NCBI GenBank assembly: GCA_021292165.1
Contig: CM037876.1
Coordinates: 103,812,324-103,876,323 of the forward strand
Direction: 5' to 3'
Length of the DNA stretch: 64,000 bases
Source: Shinisaurus crocodilurus
Lineage: Eukaryota > Chordata > Lepidosauria > Squamata > Shinisauridae
Of the stretch, positions 11,032 through 21,639 are shown one piece after another. The stretch's first letter is position 1. Each line of letters starts with the position of its first letter. The notes below the pieces were generated by a model. It had not been told where the DNA came from and did no database searches. It worked only from the letters and a program-made list of their open reading frames with translations. Position numbers and translations under genes: made by a program.

Positions 11032-14000
11032 CTAGCGATGGGTCCGTAAGTGACTGTGGAGGCCAATTCTAGATCCACACAGCTTCCCACAGTGAGGACA
11101 CAGGTTACCAGATAGAAGATGGTCCTGTAAAGGATTCATTTGACGTGCTTTTCGCTTAGCACGTTTCTCCCTTTCACCTTGCACTCGGGCTTCTTCAAAG
11201 TCAATGGAACCTTTGTGAAAGGCCAACCTCCATTTAGATCGTTCATGGGCCAGAGCTTCCCAGTTTTCGATGTTTATATTGCATTTTTTTAGATTAGCCT
11301 TATGAACATCTTTAAACCTCTTATATTGACCACCGATATTCCGCTTTCCATCCTTGAGTTGGGAGTAAAGTAACTGCTTTGGGAGACGGCAGTCAGGCAT
11401 TCGAACAACATGACCGGTCCACTGAAGTTGGCGTTGAAGGATCATTTTTTCAATGCTAGTAGTCTTTGCTTCTTCCAGTACACTGACATTTGTTCGCCTA
11501 TCTTCCCAAGTAATTTGCAGGATTTTCCGGAGGCAACGTTGATGAAACCTTTCAAGGAGGTGGAAGTGACGTTTATAGATAGTCCATGTTTCGCAGGCAT
11601 ACAATAAAGTTGGTAATACAATGGCTTCATAAACCAGCGTTTTGGTCTTCTTACAGATATCCCGATCCTCGAACACTCTATGTTTCATTCGAGAAAATGC
11701 GGCACTTGCGGAGCTCAAACGATGCTGGATTTCACTGTCGATGTTAGCTGTAACAGAAAGATAGCTGCCAAGATAGAGAAAATGATCGACATTTTCCAGT
11801 ATTGTCCCGCCAAGCTGGATAGATGGCATCACCAAAGGATTGGCTTGCACTTGCTGATGAAGCACTTTGGTTTTTTTGATGTTAAGTGAGAGACCAAGTT
11901 TTTCGTATGCTTCTGCAAAAGCATTTAGGATAGTTTGGAGATCATCCTCTGAATGTGCGGAGACCACATTATCATCAGCATACTGAAGTTCCACAACGGA
12001 GGTTGTAATTACCTTACTTTTTGCTTTCAGCCTGCTGAGATTAAAAAGCTTTCCATCTGTTCGATATATAATTCCCACACCGGTGGGAAGTTTCCCCTTG
12101 ACAAGATGTAAAACCATGGCGATGAAAATGGCAAATAATGTTGGGGCGATAACACATCCCTGTTTAACACCTGATCCCACTTTAAATGGAGCACCATGAG
12201 AGCCGTTGTTGTCCAAAAACCGTTGCCGTCATGTTGTCATGGAGAAGTCGCAAGATATTCACAAATTTATTGGGGCATCCAATTTTCATAAGGATAGTCC
12301 AGAGAGCTGTACGGTCTACAGTATCAAAGGCCTTAGCCAAATCGATAAATGCCATATAAAGGGGTTGATTTTGCTCCCGGCATTTTTCTTGGAGCTGACG
12401 TGCAGTAAAAATCATGTCTACTGTCCCTCTAGAGGGGCGGAAACCATATTGAGTTTCAGGGAGGATCTCTTCTGAAATAGATAGAAGACGGTTTGCGAGA
12501 ATCCTAGCAAATATTTTTCCTGCGGTTGCTAAGAGAGAAATGCCCCGATAGTTTCCACAGTCTGTTCTATCACCCTTCTTAAAGAGGGTGATAATTATGG
12601 CATCCCTGAAGTCTTCTGGGATCTCTTCTCTTATCCAGATTTTTTCGATGAGTTTATGAAGATGTTGTACAAGTTCGGGCCCCCCTTCTTTAAAGATTTC
12701 AGCAGGAATCCCATCTGGTCCACTAGCTTTGTTGTTCTTCATTTGATTAATGGCTTTTTTTACTTCATCCAAAGTGGGGAGTATTGCAAGTTCCTCTTTA
12801 ATTTGTTTTTGTGGGATTTGCGAAAAAATCTCGTTATCCACCTTAGATTTACGATTTAAAAGGTCATAATAATGCTCTTTCCAACGCAGTGCAATAGACT
12901 CTTTGTCTTTTAAGAGTTTGGTGCCATCTTTTGATTGTAAAGGGTTTGTACCATAGGTTTTTGGTCCATAAATGGCCCTTGTGGCCTTAAAAAAGCCCCG
13001 TGCATCATGAGATTCTGCAAGTTGTTGAATTTCTTCAGCTTTCTTTTTCCACCAAGCGTTCTTAAGTTCTCTTGTTCTTCTTTGGACCTCAGCCTTTGCG
13101 CTAGCGTAGGTTTTTTTCTTGGCAGCGCAGTTAATATCATTTTGCCATATTTGGAAGGCTTTCCTTTTTGGTCAATTATATATTTAATCTCATTGTCATT
13201 TTCATCAAACCAATCCTGATGTTTCTTAGTTTCATATCCAATAGTTTGTTCACAAGCTGCAGTAATGGAGGTTTTCAGCTTAGACCAATGGTCCTCAATG
13301 TTGTCAGGAGGTTCCGTAGGTAGATGTTCCTTAAGAAGTGATTGAAGACGAGTTTGCTTAATAGGATCTTGAAGGACTTGGATGTTCATTTTACGCCTTG
13401 GTTTCCTTCCTTGAAGCCTACGTTGGGGAGCAATGTTGATAACCATAGTGGACCGGATTAGTCGGTGGTCTGTCCAGCAGTCGTCGGCACTCACCATGGC
13501 CCTAGTAAGAAGTACATCGCGGCGATCTCTAACACGGACAATTACATAATCCAGAAGATGCCAGTGCTTTGACCGTGGGTGCTGCCATGATGTTTTAAAC
13601 TTATTCTTTTGTCGAAAGAGCGTGTTTGTGATAGTGAGATTATGCTCTGCACATATAGACAAAAGTAAGAGTCCGTTCGGGTTGCTATTACCAACTCCGT
13701 CTTTTCCAATAGTTTCTGGCCATAAATCAAAGTCACGCCCGACTCTTGCGTTAAAATCGCCCAGGAGGATAATTTTATCCTCCTTAGGTATCTCTGACAG
13801 GAGACTGTCCAACTGGCTGTAAAAACTTTCCTTGATGTCATCATCAGCATCTAATGTTGGTGCATAAGCGCTCAAAATAGTTACCTGTTGGTTATTGGCG
13901 AGCTTTAATCGAAGAGTTATCAGGCGTTCGTTAATGCCAGTAGGAACTTCTGACAAAGAGTTCACTAGTTCATTTTTGATGGCAAAGCCTACACCATGCA

Positions 14001-14273
14001 TTCGTCGGTCCTGCTCAGGTAGTCCTTTCCAGAAGAAGGTATAACCTCCTTTTTCTTCTTTCAGCTGTCCCTCTCCTGCCCTTCGAGTTTCTTGAAGTGC
14101 TGCTATGTCAATTTTAAACCGTCTCAGCTCCCTTGCAATAATAGCAGTCCTACGCTCAGGGCGTTCACTATCTATGTTATCCATCAATGTCCGTATATTC
14201 CATGTTCCAAAATTTAAATGTCTTTTTCGACCGCTAAAATGGTGACCCCACTGGACGCGGTAATCCAGTCAGG
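11032..14273 (-). pseudogene. endonuclease / reverse transcriptase of the non-LTR element, two frameshifts
   Basis: The N-terminal exonuclease-endonuclease-phosphatase domain begins with a TWNIRTL motif, then QETRR, GDFNARVGRD and TDHRLIRS, all expected catalytic regions. The RT follows, with NKASGPDGIPAEIF, YRGISLL, YGFRPSRGT, AFIDLAKAFDTVD, the GVKQGC motif and the active site YADDN. The C-terminus has a classical C-x2-C-x12-H-x3-H finger (CPHCGK … HSHLRTH). One base is missing in an A run (minus strand) at about 13165-13169, and one is extra at 12215-12219; otherwise the frame is open from 14273. No acceptable ATG is certain: the first in-frame ATG, at 14184, lies inside the domain, so translation probably begins upstream. 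The protein would nick target DNA and copy the RNA in the nucleus. Confidence 0.88.
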
Positions 14274-14529
14274 GGAGAAAGAGGTAGACTATGTTTAGGG
14301 CACCTTTTCTAGCCCCCTCCCCATACGGGGTGAGCAGAGTGGATCCTAAATAGGGCTGCTCAGTCATGGATACAGCTGCCGAGCTGCTCGACTACCTCGT
14401 TCCTTGAACAGGGCGACTGAGTCTGCATCCACCGCCCATGTGCTGGTCCATGACTAGGGGCTTCCAGATTCACAGTCCTGCCCCCGTTGCCATTCGCCAG
14501 TCGCCATGGGACTTTTTTTTTGTTTGTTT

Positions 14530-14582
14530 GTTTGTTTGGTTGGGTTGGGTTGGGTTGGGTTGGGTTGGGTGGGTTGGGTTGG
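14530..14582. repeat. TTGGG pentanucleotide microsatellite
   Basis: Eight or so units of TTGGG on the plus strand (AACCC on the element's sense strand), next to a TTTG run. It lies inside the retrotransposon leader. The unit is not the vertebrate telomere hexamer. Confidence 0.9.
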
Positions 14583-15119
14583 AAGACGCCTGTGCGTGAA
14601 ACTGTTTTATGTGGGGAGATCGGTGCACAACGAATCACCACACAAACTTGACAGAGTACGGCAGAGATCCAATGGCACGGTTACCCTGACGATTGGAAAA
14701 CCATTCTCTGCTGCAGCCTTCATCCGCCTTCACAGCCGTTGTAATTTAGGTTTAATTATCTTCCGCCTGTTCTGCCGTTGAGGACTTTATGTTTTGGATC
14801 GTTCTTTGTCTGGTTCCTCTCCCCGGACCTTACCGCCATGGGTGACCCTACTGGGAGTACATAGCTCCCGACGGCATTGCTCACAGGATTCATCGGAACA
14901 CGCAAGCCCACTCACCACTTCAAGGTGACGATCCGGCGAGGGGACCCTGAGATATAATGACTCCGCTAGGAAATGCTACCGGGCTGGCAACTGACGAGCA
15001 GTTGCTCCCAAAATTAGTGCTGCACCGAGCAAGCTTAAATTCTCATAAGTTGTGTATGAGAGTGCAAAAAGCCTTGTTGTCATACGGAGGCTCCAGTCCC
15101 AGATTCCTGCGTGTCTGGC

Positions 15120-15336
15120 AACACTGACCTGGTTTGCGTGCAACAACAACCCATCAGTTGTCGGGGCCACGCGTGAGCATGCACTCTGCCTCCTACTGTT
15201 TAGAAAACAGCCTAGGAATGCCCCATTTCTGGGTCGTTGGGCCATGACTAGGGAATCCGGAGCTCTGGATTGTTGAGGGGAAAACAATCCTGTGTTTTAA
15301 CCCATGGTGGGTTGTTAAGTGCAAACTAGGTCAATG
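15120..15336. mobile_element. palindromic MITE-like repeat
   Basis: The left end 'gacctggtttgcgtgcaaca' pairs with the right end, whose complement reads 'gacctagtttgcacttaaca'. Similar ends based on 'ggttcgcatg' occur at 41945 and 51371. No coding region and no clear target duplication. Confidence 0.5.
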
Positions 15337-15339
15337 TGT

Positions 15340-15905
15340 CTAGTCGCAATTTCTGGAGAAGTGAGCTTCCTGGCTCTGAATAAGCAGCATTCACACTGGA
15401 CCCTAAATTCAAAGCAGTGCTAAATTAGGGATGAGAGGAATACAACATGATTCTTTTTGTGTTGTGTTTTACCTGTGCACACATGAACTCCCACTCAGTG
15501 GTAAAACACCACACAACAAGGAATCTCTTCAGGCATTTAAAATACGGAAGCGTGGAGAGGAGAGCAGGATGGGGAAGGTCTGCAGTGAAACTGTAACCAC
15601 CCTTCGGCTGAGCATGGTTTTACAGTACACTTGGGACTGGAGCCCTGATTGTGTAGGAGGTCGGGGGACGGGGACTGGAGCGCACATCCCCATCTCAACT
15701 CCATGCTTCCATATTTTGAACACCTGAAGAGGGCTACAGTCATGTCAAGAAAGAGTCTTAACAGGTACAGTCACATCAACATTTAGATTTAAATGCCATT
15801 ATTGGCAGAGAGGTGGGATATAAATTAAGGTTAAAATGGAGAGAATTTTGGAAACATTTCTAGTGCTAATACAGTGGGGTCTGTAGGTTTGAAACTTTCT
15901 ATCCT
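15340..15905. other. unique intergenic sequence
   Basis: No repeat signature or gene evidence is seen. Confidence 0.3.
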
Positions 15906-16144
15906 CAAGGAATCCTTGAGTGGTTCGAGTGCTGGACAGGGACTCGGGAGATCTTGGGTTCGAGTCCCCCGCTCAGCCATGAAACTCACTGGGTGACTTT
16001 GGGCCAGTCACTGACTCTCAGCCTAACCTACCTCACAGGGTTGTTGTGAGGATAAAAGGGAGGAGGAGGATTATGTAAGCCGCCTTGGGTTCCCTGCAGG
16101 AAAAAAGCCGGGGTGTAAATAAAATAAATAAATAAAAAAAAATA
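15906..16144 (+). repeat. Sauria SINE, slightly 5'-damaged
   Basis: Head phrase 'gagtggttcgagtgctggac' and B-box-like 'gggttcgagtcc', then the full body and an AAATA tail. The first bases of the tRNA head are lost or mutated. Confidence 0.85.
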
Positions 16145-16694
16145 GTCTGCTACCTTGAAACCTCCAGAGGTTTTGGTGATCACTCTCCAGGGTGCACATT
16201 TAGATTATGCAGTAGGATGCTGGCCAGGTCTGTTTGGCCTGGCTCATCATGACCCTGTGCAAATTGAGAGTGCACCCTAAAGCACACCGGAAACCCCATT
16301 GCAGTGGTGCATTGCAGGAGAAGATAATCAGTGCCTTTCAGGGAAGCTTGCCTGCCATTTCTGATTGTCTCAAACCTGGTGGCCAGGAGGGGTGGAGGGT
16401 ATGTCTTGCTGGGATCACAGCATGGGGAGGGGAGGATTAACTCTTTCCTCTGCAGCTGCCGTCCCAGCAAGAATCCACCCCCAATGTGCAGCAATGAGGC
16501 TTAGATCACAAGCTCCCCTTGGTGCCAAAATGTCAAACAACAATGGAGAAAGTGGATCTGTGAGCCAGACTAAGCTAATAGCTGTGTGGGAGGGGGCACG
16601 GTTTTGGTTGGGGGCGTAGCAGGAGAAGGAAGTGTTAACCCTCCCCCCCCTTGTGTGCTGCAGTTCCAGTGAAGCTCATCTCCTCCCTGTATCT
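16145..16694. other. intergenic sequence, no gene
   Basis: It holds some G/C-rich stretches resembling other squamate MITE interiors ('gggtgcacatttagattatg', 'ctctttcctctgcagctgcc'), but I could not match both ends of an element. Confidence 0.25.
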
Positions 16695-17351
16695 CAGTGT
16701 TCTCCAACCTTGGGTCCCCAAGGCCTACAACTCCCAGGGTCGGATTAAGCTAGGGGCTGTTGGAGCGGCAGCTCCAGGCCCTTAACAGACAACAGGCCCG
16801 CAATTATAGGGACACGCTGCGATTTTTCCCCCCCTTCGGAGTTAGCTCTGATCGTTATTCAGCATAATTAATGATTTTTTCAAGATTAGAAAGGTGTTCT
16901 AAGCACATCTGCATTACAGGCTTGAGGCAAGACCTAGCAAGAACTGTTGTTCTCAAATTAGCATTTCAGTATCTTTGCATTTCAATCACTGTTACTACAT
17001 TTCTTTGTGAGAACTTCTAGCACATGGGGGGCTTGCTAGGGTCTGTAATATTCAGATTTAGAAGGGACCTCTCTCTCCAGCCTCGAGCAAAAGATCTTTC
17101 TGATTCGCAGCTCAATTGTTCAAATGCTAGTTTAACAAAAAAAAAAAAAAAAACAAAGCAACAAGAACAACACAATTATTCTTGGTCAAGCAAAGCTTCC
17201 TGGCTTTTTGTTGTGGCTGCTTTTTTTTTTTTTTTATAATAAATAATTTGGGGGAAATTGGGAAGACCCTTACTGATGAGCTGCAGGAGTTTTTGAGTTT
17301 TTGCTCCGTCAAGCGACCCCTCTCTGCCCACCCGCCTCCAAAATCTCCACC

Positions 17352-17430
17352 ATGACTTCTGCTTGCTATGGGACAAACCTCTGGGATGGTCTTTACCTGC
17401 CGCTGGTCCTGATGGCCCTCCTCTGCACAG
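17352..17430 (+). CDS. candidate captured first coding exon (signal peptide)
   Basis: ATG at 17352 has a strong Kozak context (CTCCACCATGA). The 26 codons read MTSACYGTNLWDG and then a hydrophobic LYLPLVLMALLCT, a textbook signal-peptide shape. At 17430/17431 the sequence is CACAG|GTAAGG, a consensus splice donor leaving phase 1, which is typical of signal-peptide exons ahead of Ig-like and similar domains. A plausible 5' UTR lies upstream. It sits inside a hAT element, so it is probably a copied gene piece; I do not recognise the parent gene. The ORF runs on into the presumed intron to a stop near 17510. It could also be chance, but ATG context, hydrophobic core and donor together make that less likely. 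Confidence 0.45.
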
Positions 17431-17549
17431 GTAAGGTTCAAAAGTTTGACTCTTTTGATCTGCAAGTTCTCCTTCTCCTTCTCTTCTGTAAAAGGGCTTT
17501 CCCTCTTTTGTGAGCCAAACTGAACGTAAGGGCTGTGTGTTTGTGGGTG

Positions 17550-17612
17550 TGGGTGTCTGCCTTTTGGGGGTGTTGATCCTCCTGCCGCCTGCAAAATGTC
17601 ACCTGCTTGGCT

Positions 17613-17645
<33 letters not shown>

Positions 17646-17904
17646 CACGTGCGCTTTCATGGGGAATTGTGTGGCATTTTAAGTTTTATTTTGAAAAACC
17701 CCAGAGAACAGAGTTCACCAAATATCCCTCTTGGATATTTTGGACTACAGTTCTCATTTGCCTCAGGCAGCATGGCCAGTGGCTGGGGAAGATGATTTAT
17801 GTTTATTTAAAAATGGTTGTTGTGAATGTTCTATTTATGTGAATGTGTCTGCCTTTTGGGGGTGTTGATCCTCCTGCCGCCTGCAAAATGTCACCTGCTT
17901 GGCT

Positions 17905-17940
<36 letters not shown>

Positions 17941-18006
17941 ACGTGCACTTTCATGGGGAATTGTGTGGCATTTTAAGTTTTATTTTGAAAACCCCCGAGA
18001 ACAGAG

Positions 18007-18037
<31 letters not shown>

Positions 18038-18062
18038 CACGTGTGTGTGTGTGTGCTTGGCT

Positions 18063-18100
<38 letters not shown>

Positions 18101-18250
18101 ACGTGCGCTTTCATGGGGAATTGTGTGGCATTTTAAGTTTTATTTTGAAAAACCCCAGAGAACAGAGTTCACCAAATATCCCTCTTGGATATTTTGGACT
18201 ACAGTTCTCATTTGCCTCAGGCAGCATGGCCAGTGGCTGGGGAAGATGGG
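17550..18250 (+). repeat. three tandem copies of a TG-rich module
   Basis: A unit containing 'gtcacctgcttggctaatac', a (TG)n run, 'gtgcacgtgc' and 'tttcatggggaattgtgtgg' occurs at about 17557-17793, 17847-18008 and 18054-18247. The first and third also share the downstream 'aaatatccctcttggatatt'; the middle one is cut short. The (TG)n runs probably drove unequal exchange or slippage. Overlapping Val/Cys-rich open frames are repeat artefacts. Confidence 0.85.
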
Positions 18251-18679
18251 AGCTGGGGCCCCAAACATTTGGAAGGGCCCCGGTTGGGGAAGACTGCCCT
18301 AGAGGTTAAAAAACGTGGAGGTACTTATCATCAACGATATGTGATGAACGGTTTTATTGAGTTAACAAGCTTATTGTTTACAAAAAAAGAAATATTTTCA
18401 ATATGTTTCTGTTTTGGCACTTTAATGGTAATTAAAATATTTAATTTGTTTTAATATAAAATTGCGTCTTCATTTTATTTATTTCCATAAAAAGGCCCAC
18501 CAAAATCCTCAGCACCAGGCCCATAATGCTCTTAATCCGGCCCTGACAACTCCCAGCATGCCCCTACAACTCCCTACAACTCCCAGCATGCCCCAGCCAG
18601 CATAGCTGGCTGGGGCATGCTGGGAGTTGTAGGCCAAAAACATCTGGGGACCCAAGGTGGGAGAACTCTGCCAGTGTAT

Positions 18680-19683
18680 CTGCTATCAATTTTAAAAAAA
18701 ACACCAAAAAAACGGTGTATTGTTAATTATACATGTAATCTCACATTTAATTTGGCCCTCAGATGAGACTGCTAAAGAGCTCTTCAGCAAGTCCTGCTCG
18801 GTTTATGGCTTTAGATGCCTGTTGTTTGCAGTTAGGAATTCTTTGTGCTTTTTAAAGAAAAGCTCCCGTATCATATCTTCATTGTATATCATTCCTGTTT
18901 GGATATCTGTGGCCTTGGTTCACAGAAGCTGATACCCACTGAGGCAGGATGCCTGCAGTCATTGCCAAATGATTGATAAGTCGTCCATTGAACTCGCACA
19001 GCCTTTCTGCGTCCCCTTCCCGTTCTGTGTATTTTTCCCTTTTCCGTTTGACGACATCATGCAGGCTAAATTCAGAATTTTCGTCATTAGTTCTTTCTTT
19101 CAGAGTATCTCAGCTATTTAATTTTGGCAGCGGAGGGAAGGGTGGGTAGCTAGATGTGTATTCTCTTCCACTTGTTTTCCTCCTGTTTAAAATGTTGTGT
19201 TTCTTTTTTTCTTTTCTCATTTCCTTGAACTTCCTTGGGAAAGAGGAAATTTGAGAGACTGGCTTGATGGATCTGGGAGCATGATTTTCTAAACATGCAT
19301 ATAATATGCAATTCATTTGAGCCATAGGCAAGCCGCTATCTCTCATCCGTAGTGGTTCTCCTGCAAACCCCACGCCCTTCTGCTGAGCTACCTAGCAGAG
19401 TTGTACAGATTACTGGAAAAAATGTATGTGAAGCACCGCACTATCAAGTACCCCCCCACACACACTATATTTGTCCATTTCCTTGTCTGTCTTCTCCCTC
19501 TGTATTGTTTTCTCTCCTTTTGTTACCGTAATCAAGTCTGGAGTCAGGCCTGTGGCAACTGAGGCAAGTCCAGGCAGGGAATACTAAGGACGAGAGCAGA
19601 CTTCCCCTACCTAGAACCCTCCAGATGCGTCAAGATGATGGGAGTTGTATTCCAACACATCTGGAGGGCACTGGGTTTCATAA
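18680..19683. other. unique sequence plus a segment repeated at 27470-27605
   Basis: 19440-19600 shares 'ggcaagtccaggcagggaat' and a preceding pyrimidine-rich stretch with 27470-27605, so it belongs to an interspersed repeat I cannot classify. A MITE-like arm lies at about 19595-19680 ('ccctccagatgcgtcaagat'). The rest shows no feature. Confidence 0.35.
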
Positions 19684-19808
19684 ACTTCATAGATCATAGA
19701 GTTGGAAGGGGCCTACAAGGCTATCGAGTCCAACCCCCTGCTCAATGCAGGAAACTAGAGGAGGGGTCTCCCATCCAAGTAATAACCAGGCCTGACCCTG
19801 CTTAGCTT
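19684..19808 (-). repeat. 5S rRNA-headed SINE with CR1-like tail
   Basis: On the minus strand the sequence starts with 'taagcagggtcaggcctggt' and 'tacttggatgggagacc', matching the internal promoter half of 5S rRNA. It then runs into 'tgcattgagcagggggttgg' and ends 'ccaactctatgatctatga', the typical 3' tail shared with CR1 LINEs. The same tail without the 5S part is at 37166-37240 and 29945-29990. This suggests a chimeric SINE that uses CR1 machinery; two adjacent insertions are the alternative. It is not a functional 5S gene. Confidence 0.65.
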
Positions 19809-19809
19809 A

Positions 19810-21020
19810 AGAAAGGTGAATAAATAGTATATATTGTGAACCTAAAAATCTATTCGCATGCGTGAGAAAGAAGTACAGTCACAGTCAGAAGAGGCTTCAA
19901 AGTTTCCATGGCAGCTGGTCATGCGGTTGATCAGGCAACTGGTTTTACAGCTGAAAATCGGCTTTGCCTGTTCTGCCCTATGAGCTGCTGAGTTAAAAGC
20001 ACCGCCATTCTTCTCGCATGCATCCTTACATAGCCTTGTTGTAGAATGGCAGCCTTGGTCATTAAGAAGAAGGAAAGTTGCCCTTCTATGTATTGGGTTA
20101 TCTCCCCATTATGCCATGGAAGGCATTACCACCAGTCAGGAAGCCCAACTCAGCGGTAGTGTACATAGTTCTCATGCATTTTTGTTCTTAGCCTCGGGAC
20201 ATAGCAGAGTATGAAGTCAGGGAATATTTGGTTCAGATCTAAAAGCAGTGCCAAAAATAATCCACAAAGCCTGCTAGCTTTTTATTTGTCTTGATTTGTA
20301 GGAATTTAGGGTCAGTGAAATTCATCTGGCAGATCTGATTTGGATCTGCATCACCACCCAGTGATAAAACAATATTGTTGTGTTCAATATTATACATTAA
20401 TACAATGAGTTCACATTTTCCAGCAACCATTGCAATGGTGTGCAGTCCAGAGATAAATGTGCAAGATAGGAGGTGAAGTTGGAATCTGTCTTTGCTATAT
20501 AATTATTTGCTAGTGTAGCTAATGCAAAATGACCCATCAACAATAACTTCTACTTTGTACTTTACCTCTTTTGCATGCATTTAACTGTTAATCATTGTGA
20601 TTTGTGGATGGCTTGATGTCAAATTGCTTCTCATTGGCTGTTGGAATATACACTTTTCTGTAGTAACCCCAAATGATTTGAAAATAAAAGGATGGCATTT
20701 TCCTTTTTCTGGGCCCAGCATGCTCTTAACTCCAAAAATCACTGGCTTTTAGCAGCTTATGTTGCCTTGCATTTATTTCTACTGCCAAGTCAGAAATAAA
20801 AATTCTGCAAACTGAAGCAAAAGCATGCGAGCTTATCATGAACAATAAATGATGTGCCTGATGTAATTAACTGATGAAATAATTCAGTAGCATGAATCTA
20901 TTGGATACAACCACCATTCAGCAGTGTCAAAAACAATGTATTTGGGATTGTTTTGGCCAAATACTTGCAAAACAATAGTAAATAACATGAAGAAAAAACT
21001 TGGGGATGAGTTTTGGGTGG
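19810..21020. other. unique AT-rich intergenic sequence
   Basis: No gene or element is recognised. 20500-20920 is unique and AT-rich with TAAT cores and could hold regulatory sequence, but nothing decisive is visible. Confidence 0.3.
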
Positions 21021-21023
21021 TTA

Positions 21024-21476
21024 AGGGCGTAATCCTGTGGACTGCACCCTACTGCTCAGAAGCTCCTGAATTCAGAGGCTTCCAAGATTCCTATGCCCTG
21101 CCGGCCTGAAGCCAGCAAGCCAGGAGGAGCAGTGGAGGTGATCTTTGCCTCGTCCTCCATTCTTTGCAGTTTTCACTAGACAGGCTTTTCAGCGTGTCTA
21201 GCGAGGGCACTTTGGAGATGGAAGGAAGGAGGCTGGCAGAGGCTCAGGATATCTTCTATCCTGGCCTCTCCATTCTCGTCCCCTCCTTGCCCACTGGAAC
21301 GCCCGCTTTTCCAAGGTCGATTTTCCGACCTCAGAGAGGCAGCTGATGTGGTGGCTGAGAGGGGAAAGGATCGGGGGTCGGATCTCTAACTCCCCATTCT
21401 GAGGTCAGAGTGCCATCTCCAACCTTGAAGTGGGGTATCTGAACTATGCTCGCCCAGGGACCATAGGATTGCCCTG
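21024..21476. mobile_element. larger TTA-type MITE, about 450 bp
   Basis: The left end AGGGCGTAATCC follows TTA; the right end is GGATTGCCCT. It shares interior phrases with 25224-25661 (e.g. 'gaggtcagagtgccatctcc' versus 'aaggtcagagcgattttcta'). It is non-coding and probably a PIF/Harbinger derivative. Confidence 0.6.
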
Positions 21477-21639
21477 TACTTCATTTATCTATTACATTTT
21501 TATGTTGACTTTCCTCCAAGGAGCTCAGGACAACCCTGAGAAATACATGTTAGCCCAAAGTCACTGAAGTTCTAGGGTCCGTAGAGGTCACTGGGACTGG
21601 TCACTGTCCACAAGTTCAGGCTTCCCCTAATATCCCCCC

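Larger units (their letters stand above)
10950..14960 (-). mobile_element. near full-length non-LTR retrotransposon (APE type, RTE-like)
   Basis: A minus-strand element of about 4 kb. It has a 5' leader (about 14274-14960), an endonuclease-RT coding region (entry below) and a short 3' UTR (about 10950-11031). The leader contains a pentanucleotide repeat. The 3' UTR phrase 'cactcgtgaccgagtaagat' (plus strand) leads into a short TGAT-rich end instead of poly(A), as RTE-like elements often do. No RNase H or separate ORF1 is seen. The nearest annotated proteins usually carry the misnomer 'craniofacial development protein 2-like'. The exact clade needs a tree. It could mobilise SINEs that share its 3' end, but none here does. 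Confidence 0.85.
16735..18545. mobile_element. non-autonomous hAT element, 1.8 kb, with captured DNA
   Basis: The left end CAGGGTCGGATTAAGC and the complement of the right end CAGGGCCGGATTAAGA form inverted repeats. A perfect 8-bp target duplication ACAACTCC lies at 16727-16734 and 18546-18553, inside the older MITE. The outer parts look like a typical hAT shell (AT-rich 18310-18500). The middle (about 17100-18300) differs in character: it contains a signal-peptide-like first exon and a triplicated TG-rich module. No transposase frame is present, so it was moved in trans. Confidence 0.8.
16695..18673. mobile_element. hAT-type MITE split by a nested hAT element
   Basis: The left part (16695-16734) is CAGTGTTCTCCAACCTTGGG and continues into the palindrome core. 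The right part (18546-18673) holds the other arm ('catctggggacccaaggtgg'). Flanks CTGTATCT (left) and GTGTATCT (right, at 18674) match at 7 of 8. The extra CCA before the right flank leaves the exact right end uncertain. This MITE is older than the element at 16735-18545. Confidence 0.75.

Noticed and set aside
14530..14582. Interstitial telomere repeat
   Set aside because: The unit is TTGGG, not the vertebrate telomere hexamer TTAGGG.
17607..18309. Open frames rich in Val-Cys
   Set aside because: They come from (TG)n tracts.
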